From assembly GCA_029339195.1 (NCBI GenBank), contig JAPTJF010000111.1, positions 62,001-126,000 of the forward strand: a stretch of 64,000 nucleotides of DNA, in the 5' to 3' direction. The position numbers were made by a program, and so were the translations under genes. This document shows, one piece after another, positions 63,474 to 64,000 of this stretch; within the stretch, counting starts at the first letter, position 1; every line of letters starts with the position of its first letter. Source of the stretch: Micractinium sp. NFX-FRZ (lineage: Eukaryota; Chlorophyta; Trebouxiophyceae; Chlorellales; Chlorellaceae). Under the pieces are notes generated by a model that did no database searches, had not been told where the DNA came from, and was given only the letters and a program-made list of their open reading frames with translations.

Positions 63474-64000
63474 TCACGCCTCCCCGGTGCACAGCGCGTC
63501 AATGTCCAGCTCCGCCTCGATGACGGGTGTGTCGGACGCCATCCCCTCCTCGCTGTTCTCCACCGGCCCGTGGTCGCTCTCGGAGCGGGCGCAGTACAGG
63601 ATCCTGCCGCCCGGTTGAACAAGGGTAGGGGGCGGGAAAGGCGTACGTAGTTGATGGGAAGCGTGGGTGAGCAAGCATTGGCTGGTTGGTGGCTGGGGGT
63701 GCAGCGTGCCCGCCAAGCTTCCCGCTGCTCCCTGGCACCCTTCGCCAGGCTGGCAAGGAGGCAAGCATGTCACGCAGGCAAGCCTGCCACCACACCACGC
63801 CAGGACAGGCAGGCAGCCCAATCCCCCACCCCTCGCCCATCCCTGCATGTCCCCCACTTCATGAGCGCATGCGCCCCCCTCACCCACCTGCCCACCACCA
63901 GCTCCAGCGGCAGCGGCCCAAAGCTGCGGCTGTCGATGACGTGGGGCGGCGCCAGCGCCTCGTTGTCTGCCAGCACCCAGCAGTGGCCCTGCCAGGGGAG
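63474..64000 (-). CDS. IMP2: Mitochondrial inner membrane protease subunit 2-like (Imp2), partial, N-terminus beyond window
   Basis: Imp1/Imp2 are signal-peptidase-like Ser/Lys proteases on the outer face of the mitochondrial inner membrane that trim sorting signals. The piece at 64000-63893 reads GHCWVLADNE and then DSRSFGPLPLELVVGR, the family's box containing the conserved D-S-R-x-F-G-P; Imp2 has GHCWVEGDN..DSNSFGPV at this place. The catalytic Ser and Lys would be upstream, outside the window. After an intron (63888-63606) a last exon adds about 40 acidic residues (ILYCARSESDHGPVENSEEG to DIDALCTGEA), where known Imp2 proteins end soon after the box. An AG precedes GGCCACTGC near 63990, so an exon may start there. 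Related thylakoid or plastid signal peptidases have the same box, so assignment to Imp2 rests on the GHCWV wording. Confidence 0.75.
   Translation of the reverse strand, partial: PLAGPLLGAGRQRGAGAAPRHRQPQLWAAAAGAGGGQVGEGGACAHEVGDMQGWARGGGLGCLPVLAWCGGRLACVTCLPPCQPGEGCQGAAGSLAGTLHPQPPTSQCLLTHASHQLRTPFPPPTLVQPGGRILYCARSESDHGPVENSEEGMASDTPVIEAELDIDALCTGEA

Overview
This is nuclear DNA of a GC-rich green alga, most likely a trebouxiophyte of the Chlorella group. The genes are packed closely and cut into many short exons by GT-AG (a few GC-AG) introns of roughly 50-450 bp. Eight genes have a TGTAA (chlorophyte poly(A) signal) in the expected strand downstream of their stop. The proteins are plant/algal in type: a thioredoxin with a transit peptide, a DUF3007 plastid membrane protein, a mitochondrial alternative oxidase and a NAR1-type formate/nitrite transporter. 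No rRNA, tRNA, CRISPR or prokaryotic-type operon was seen.

Layout. 1-7010 (-): ELP1, Elongator scaffold, running off the left edge. 8159-12066 (+): alternative oxidase. 13482-16477 (+): MidA/NDUFAF7-like DUF185 methyltransferase. 17275-18107 (-): SmE. 18679-20882 (+): small COPI-associated/TVP15-like membrane protein. 22164-25597 (-): formate/nitrite transporter. 26461-30479 (-): RPN11, the proteasome deubiquitinase. 31455-33032 (-): DUF3007 protein. 33282-34560 (+): x-type thioredoxin. 35293-42646 (-): large EF-hand/WD40 protein of the WDR49/WDR64 family. 43897-47693 (-): ER-type coiled-coil membrane protein with a KKXX tail. 48366-51998 and 52569-56304 (-): two tandem paralogous MYND-finger proteins. 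57252-62415 (+): secreted P-domain protein. 63474-64000 (-): C-terminal part of an Imp2-like mitochondrial inner-membrane peptidase.

The genes look like ordinary housekeeping and organelle genes without a shared pathway. Several are divergent pairs with short shared 5' regions (DUF3007/thioredoxin 249 bp; SmE/TVP15-like 571 bp; ELP1/AOX about 1.15 kb). For most short genes I derived exon models by hand whose phases close: AOX 352 aa, SmE 86 aa, transporter 373 aa, RPN11 310 aa, DUF3007 193 aa, thioredoxin 176 aa, coiled-coil protein 430 aa, P-domain protein 591 aa.

The most unusual signal is structural, not a gene. In six of these genes an intron holds one or more decayed copies of the end of a neighbouring exon, usually with its splice site, 92-126 bp away (AOX, TVP15-like, transporter, DUF3007, coiled-coil, P-domain gene; a weaker seventh in RPN11). 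This looks like recurrent short tandem duplication across exon-intron borders. Three GC-AG introns (two in the P-domain gene, one in RPN11) also stand out. I did not recognise a clearly new multi-gene system.
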